Shown here: positions 5,462 to 8,736 of the stretch, piece by piece | Layout of the letters: each line of letters opens with the position of its first letter | How positions within the stretch are numbered: the first letter of the stretch is position 1 | Source of the DNA: Rickettsiales bacterium | Lineage (GTDB): Bacteria > Pseudomonadota > Alphaproteobacteria > Rickettsiales > UBA3002 | DNA: 8,736 bases | Direction of reading: 5' to 3' | Assembly: GCA_027489915.1 (NCBI GenBank) | Contig: JAIXZB010000097.1 | Location: forward strand, 1-8,736 | Notes under the pieces: model-generated | The model's input: only the letters and a program-made list of their open reading frames with translations | Told to the model about the DNA's origin: nothing | The model's database searches: none | Made by a program: the position numbers and the translations under genes

Positions 5462-5845
5462 CTATCTTGTATTGCCGCGATTAGCAGAGTTGTCTTGCGG
5501 TGTTATAGCGGGTGGCTTAGCTCCCGCATCCACAGGGGTTGGGTTAACTACACCACAATTTCTAAGCGCAGCACACGCAGCACGCCCCTTAGCATCAAGC
5601 CCCATAGCTCCTGCATCGTCAATACCAGGCCTACCTGCCCCCATGGCTCGCGCATCATCAATTCTAGCCCCACCTGCTCCCATAGCCCGTGCGTCATCAA
5701 TACCAGCCCGATTCAATCCCATTGCTTGCGCATCATTAATGGGTTGCGCCCCCGAACCCATCGCTTTTGCGTCATTAGGCGGTTGTTTATCTAATCCCAA
5801 AGCTGCCCTGTCCGCGGCACTCAAGCGACTCACACGATCATTCAT
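5462..5845 (-). CDS. Small protein with five 13-residue tandem repeats
   Basis: I do not recognise a family. The 127-residue product has a short helical N-terminus, R-L-S-A-A-D-R-A-A-L-G-L-D (7-19). It is followed by exactly five consecutive 13-residue units (21-85) with consensus x-x-I-D-D-A-R-A-M-G-x-G-x, and then K-G-R-A-A-C91-A-A-L-R-N-C97-G and a Pro-rich tail. D-A and A-M-G are present in all five units. The two cysteines could form a disulphide or bind a ligand. No signal peptide is visible from the ATG at 5845, which has GGAG six bases upstream; an in-frame start at 5911 would add a hydrophobic stretch but lacks a good site. The gene follows the flgE terminator and is read the same way. 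A longer antisense frame exists here but has no comparable start. Confidence 0.7.
   Translation of the reverse strand: MNDRVSRLSAADRAALGLDKQPPNDAKAMGSGAQPINDAQAMGLNRAGIDDARAMGAGGARIDDARAMGAGRPGIDDAGAMGLDAKGRAACAALRNCGVVNPTPVDAGAKPPAITPQDNSANRGNTR
5591..5785 (-). repeat. Five tandem 39-bp coding repeats
   Basis: Five units of exactly 39 bp encode the 13-residue repeats. On the plus strand each unit begins CCCAT and carries GC-TTGCGCATCA-like cores, but the units differ at many third positions while the Asp-Ala and Ala-Met-Gly residues stay constant. The pattern suggests old duplications kept under selection at the protein level. Confidence 0.8.
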
Positions 5846-5902
5846 TACATGCTCCAAAACAAAATCTAAATGTAACCATACAATAAAATACTTAATTATC
5901 TG

Positions 5903-5944
5903 TAAAAGCAAAAAAGAGGCCCAATGTTTTGCAACAATGGGCCT
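5903..5944 (-). terminator. Rho-independent terminator of flgE
   Basis: On the minus strand AGGCCCA/TGGGCCT gives seven pairs, then an A-A mismatch and four more pairs (TGTT/AACA), closed by a four-base loop (5917-5944). The stem is followed directly by CTTTTTTGCTTTT. This is a strong terminator, about 70 bases after the flgE stop codon. It also means the repeat-protein gene probably has its own promoter in the short space to 5845. Confidence 0.85.
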
Positions 5945-5982
5945 TGAAGGAGCTAGACGACTTAAGAGTTACACTGTGTGTA

Positions 5983-6007
5983 GGGACAGGCGCATTGCAC
6001 CTGCCCC
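5983..6007 (-). other. Imperfect hairpin in the flgE 3' end
   Basis: GGGACAGGCGC (5983-5993) and GCACCTGCCCC (5997-6007) pair with two mismatches around a three-base loop, just after the flgE stop codon. No T-run follows. It may protect the message 3' end together with the terminator further down. Confidence 0.35.
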
Positions 6008-6015
6008 CTCATTCA

Positions 6016-8736
6016 TTAAAGCTGGTTCAACTGCTCCAGCAATTCATCGGTGGTTTTAATCACCCGCGTATTCGCCTGATACGAACGTTGCGCCACAATC
6101 ATGTCCGTCAACTGTTCCGCCAAATCCACGTTCGATTGCTCAAGCGCCGCCGATACAATAGTACCCACACCATTCGTGCCAGCCTCACGCAAGTTCACCT
6201 CACCCGAATCGCGGGTTTGCGAATAAACGTTACCCGTAATTGAGCGCAGCCCATCAGGGTTCGGGAAATCGGCCACCGGAATCTGGAACAGATCCTGCGT
6301 CTCACCGTTCGAATAACTGGCAACTACCACACCAGCTTCTGTCACCGCCACACTCACAAGCTGGCCTACAGGTGCACCGTTCTGGTTCGCAAACGCCACG
6401 TTGTAGGACGAATCAAATTGGCTGAGCGCATCCGTCAAACCAATCTCGGTTGCACCAGGGGTTCCAAAAGGCTGCCCCGCAGTTCCCAGATTCAGCCTCA
6501 CGCTACTAGGCACCGCACCATTGCGCCAGCTAATGGTTACAGGGTTCGTAAGCGTTGCCGATAAGCTGCGCAAGCTTCCATCCCCGTTAAACGAAATCGT
6601 GCCCACAGCAACCTGTCCGTCCACCAATGGGGTGTTCACGTCATCTTCAGGAATAGCGTGTACTTCCACAATCCATTCGTTGGTCGCCACCTTAATAAAG
6701 CTGAAGCGAATATCATGGCCGCTACCAAGCGAATCATAAATACGCACGTTACGACTAAATTGCGCAGTCACATCGCCCGAAGCCATATTCTGACCAATCG
6801 CTCCTGATGAATCGTAACGCGGCCCAAGCACACCAGTCGATTGCGGTGTATATAAAGCACTGTTAAGCGATGGCACCAGCCCAAGTGCCGCCAGTGGGCT
6901 ACCTTGGTTCGATTTGCCTGCAACCGAGACGCGCCCGTTTACTGTACCGTTAAAGTTACCGCCCGCAACCGCAGTGGGAACCATGCTCGCAGGAATTCGA
7001 ATCGTATAACTGCCTGCCGTGGTCGCAATCACATCAAACGGCCCACCATTAGGTAATCCACCTGCCAAGCCACCAATACCTGAGGTCTGACCTTGAATAT
7101 AAGCCCTGTCACCGACCGCCATGTACGATGGGGGAGCCGTATTGATTACGATATCAACGGAAGTATTAGCAGCCGTAGCAGGAATACTAATAGGCGTACC
7201 TACTGTTGGAATTGCAACCGGTGCATCAACCAGATCGTCAAACTGAATCGTATCAAGTGGATCATCCACGTTAATTTCAAGCGTAGCATTGTTGAGTGGA
7301 TTACTAATGGTTGCAGTCACCCCCTCATCGGCCGTCACTATTTTCGACAATCCATCAAGGTTCGAGAAGCGGCGTATGCCTGTAGCAATATCTGCAAACC
7401 CAAGCTCCGAAATCCAGTTAATCCCGCGCTTAGGAGGTGATGCAAGCGGAGTTCCTCCAACATCGCCGTTAGCAAACGTCACCTGTTCAGATGCATCCTC
7501 AGCACCTACAACAAGGCGGTTATCAACCACACGCGCCGTTAAGCCCGTTACCTGATTAATCGCATTAGCCAGAGAATTAAGGCTGTTGAATTCACCCGAC
7601 AGCGAGTTAGGAGAACTGGTAGTATAAGTGAATGTACGCGTCCCAGATGTAGGAGCAGTAATCGAAAATGTCAGCGCCCCTGGAGTAAAATCAGTTACAC
7701 CAATTTGGGCAAGAAACGCCTGCGTTGAACTCACCGCATCAAACACGTTACCACTATACTGACGGATATCTGCAGTAACACCACCAGGACCAACGTTCAA
7801 ACCAGCACCAGCATGCGCAGCCGCAACCGTAATACGCACGGTGTTTGCATCCACATACGTTACTGTATGGGTAGCGTTCAATTGCGCAGCGGGCACCCCA
7901 CTCACTGCCGCAGCAAAGCCAGCGAGCGTAATAGTATCTCCCGTTATCAATCCATGTGAAGGCACCACAACATCAAACGAGTTGGTACCTTGCGTGACAA
8001 GGTTAGTGGCTGCAGGCAGCGAACGTAATGCAGTGTTATCAACGCCATTATCCCCTGCATTGAGCGAACCACCCGTAACCGTTGCCTTGCGTCCTACAGT
8101 ATAGCCACCATACTCATAGGTGTACTGCAACCCAAGCCCTGTCGATATGTCGAATCTGTCACCACGCTGTAAGCTATCCGCAGCAGCAAGGTTATATTCC
8201 GCACCCACCAATATTGCATCCGAGGCAAGACCACGATTGTTAGGCGTATTAATATCAGGTGAAATATTACCAGCACTACCCGAAAAAACAGCCTCACCTG
8301 CATCAAGGTTTGCGCCAAGCTTCACCACTGTTGTTGCTTGAGAAACACCCGTGACAGACTCCACGTTCACATTCACCAGCGAGTCAAAGTTTGCAAACGA
8401 TGTCGTATTCAAGTTCCCCGCTTCACCAGGCAACCGTCCTTCACGATCCAGCGGCCAGCCTTGCAAAAAGAAGCCTTGGTTATTCACAAAGTTACCCGTC
8501 GCATCCTGACGGAACGATCCAGCACGTGTAAATAATGGCGTACTGTTAGCAGCCGAATCTTCAGTATTCGAAGTGCCACGCACCACAAAAAATCCTTTGC
8601 CCGACATCGCAATATCCGTTGGCGATTCTGTCGATTGCAGCAAACCCTGCTTATCCACGTTAATACGCGATCCACCGCGCACACCACCCGTAGTATAAGA
8701 TACGCCACCACTAGAATTCACAACCAGCGTTTCAAA
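6016..8736 (-). CDS. flgE: Flagellar hook protein FlgE, unusually long, N-terminus outside the window
   Basis: FlgE polymerises into the hook joining rod and filament and is exported by the flagellar type III apparatus. The frame is open to the window edge, so the first 35-45 residues are missing; the GTG at 8721 is internal, not the start. Numbering visible residues from 8721: T-D-I-A-M-S-G-K-G-F-F-V-V (35-47) is the rod/hook signature, the FlgE D2-type domain lies around 648-740 (R-I-Y-D-S-L-G), and the end (830-901) has the typical C-terminal helix with N-V-D-L-A-E-Q-L-T-D-M-I-V-A-Q-R-S-Y-Q-A-N. The total of about 950 residues compares with 402 in E. coli and 591 in Caulobacter. The excess lies at about 150-640 and contains two related beta modules (248-300 and 525-585). 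A terminator follows. Confidence 0.93.
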   Translation of the reverse strand, partial: FETLVVNSSGGVSYTTGGVRGGSRINVDKQGLLQSTESPTDIAMSGKGFFVVRGTSNTEDSAANSTPLFTRAGSFRQDATGNFVNNQGFFLQGWPLDREGRLPGEAGNLNTTSFANFDSLVNVNVESVTGVSQATTVVKLGANLDAGEAVFSGSAGNISPDINTPNNRGLASDAILVGAEYNLAAADSLQRGDRFDISTGLGLQYTYEYGGYTVGRKATVTGGSLNAGDNGVDNTALRSLPAATNLVTQGTNSFDVVVPSHGLITGDTITLAGFAAAVSGVPAAQLNATHTVTYVDANTVRITVAAAHAGAGLNVGPGGVTADIRQYSGNVFDAVSSTQAFLAQIGVTDFTPGALTFSITAPTSGTRTFTYTTSSPNSLSGEFNSLNSLANAINQVTGLTARVVDNRLVVGAEDASEQVTFANGDVGGTPLASPPKRGINWISELGFADIATGIRRFSNLDGLSKIVTADEGVTATISNPLNNATLEINVDDPLDTIQFDDLVDAPVAIPTVGTPISIPATAANTSVDIVINTAPPSYMAVGDRAYIQGQTSGIGGLAGGLPNGGPFDVIATTAGSYTIRIPASMVPTAVAGGNFNGTVNGRVSVAGKSNQGSPLAALGLVPSLNSALYTPQSTGVLGPRYDSSGAIGQNMASGDVTAQFSRNVRIYDSLGSGHDIRFSFIKVATNEWIVEVHAIPEDDVNTPLVDGQVAVGTISFNGDGSLRSLSATLTNPVTISWRNGAVPSSVRLNLGTAGQPFGTPGATEIGLTDALSQFDSSYNVAFANQNGAPVGQLVSVAVTEAGVVVASYSNGETQDLFQIPVADFPNPDGLRSITGNVYSQTRDSGEVNLREAGTNGVGTIVSAALEQSNVDLAEQLTDMIVAQRSYQANTRVIKTTDELLEQLNQL
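6967..7149 (-). other. Second copy of a beta module inside FlgE
   Basis: Visible residues 525-585 read V-I-N-T-A-P-P-S-Y-M-A-V-G-D-R-A-Y-I-Q-G, and later G-S-Y-T-I-R-I-P-A-S. The layout repeats that of 248-300, with a G-D followed by an aliphatic strand and G, then a closing T-x-R-I strand. It has a Gly-rich loop between the strands. Similarity between the copies is low, so a shared origin is inferred. Confidence 0.4.
7822..7980 (-). other. First beta module inside FlgE (H-G-L-x-x-G-D type)
   Basis: Visible residues 248-300 read F-D-V-V-V-P-S-H-G-L-I-T-G-D-T-I-T-L-A-G, then L-N-A-T-H-T-V-T and V-D-A-N-T-V-R-I-T. This resembles the small repeated beta module seen in phage tail and other surface proteins (H-G-x-x-x-G-D-x-V-x-I-x-G ... 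N-G-x-H-x-V). Inserted in a hook protein it would lie on the outer surface. The comparison is from memory of the motif. Confidence 0.45.

Noticed and set aside
5591..5785. 39-bp repeats as a CRISPR array
   Set aside because: The units are contiguous without spacers, diverge from each other, and keep a single open reading frame.
5472..6059. Plus-strand open frame of 195 codons over the repeat-protein gene
   Set aside because: It runs across the flgE terminator and into the flgE 3' end, has no good ribosome binding site, and its Ala/Pro/Ser repeats are only the mirror of the minus-strand repeats.
8719..8721. GTG at 8721 as the start of flgE
   Set aside because: The frame stays open to the window edge and the residues before it (F-E-T-L-V) continue the expected FlgE N-terminal region; the true start lies beyond 8736.

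Overview
This window looks like a piece of an alphaproteobacterial chromosome of intermediate GC content. The signs are a Q-L-H-V-H type HIT protein, a DUF1287 protein with a very typical sequence, the PurB type, and a flagellar hook protein of the long kind found in Rhodospirillales and Micavibrio-like lineages. The exact genus cannot be read from the sequence. Nothing suggests a plasmid or an intact prophage.

Layout. Positions 1-286 hold no gene but are rich in repeats: a REP-like hairpin (46-65), a near-perfect 45-nt palindrome (159-203), and a 23-nt copy of the 3' end of the neighbouring tRNA (201-223). A CCA-encoding tRNA with a CAU anticodon follows on the minus strand (287-361), with a convincing promoter between it and the upstream HIT gene. 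The HIT family gene (425-841, minus) and a small VUT/YhhQ-like membrane protein gene (840-1352, plus) are divergent and share the four bases CATG as overlapping start codons. The VUT gene is followed after one base by a Sec-secreted DUF1287 protein (1354-1944), so these two are probably one operon. That operon meets purB (1941-3248, minus) end to end, with interlocking stop codons.

The right two thirds is read entirely leftward. From right to left it contains the 3' part of a very large flgE (6016-8736, cut by the window edge), a rho-independent terminator (5903-5944), a small protein with five 13-residue tandem repeats (5462-5845), an intergenic region with a TTAA-N7-TTAA CtrA-like site, a 108-residue orphan protein (4896-5222), a 495-residue CHAP-type cysteine hydrolase without a signal peptide (3312-4799), and purB.

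How the genes fit together. purB, HIT and tRNA are housekeeping functions. DUF1287 and the CHAP protein are both predicted papain-like cell-wall cysteine enzymes; the first has a Sec signal and the second does not. The CHAP protein, the 108-aa protein and the repeat protein are strand-coherent with flgE. A link with flagellar assembly or its export apparatus is therefore a reasonable hypothesis, but it rests only on position. The strongest candidates for something undescribed are the 13-residue repeat protein, the signal-less CHAP hydrolase beside the hook gene, the duplicated module inserted in the hook protein, and the tRNA-end/palindrome remnant at the left edge.
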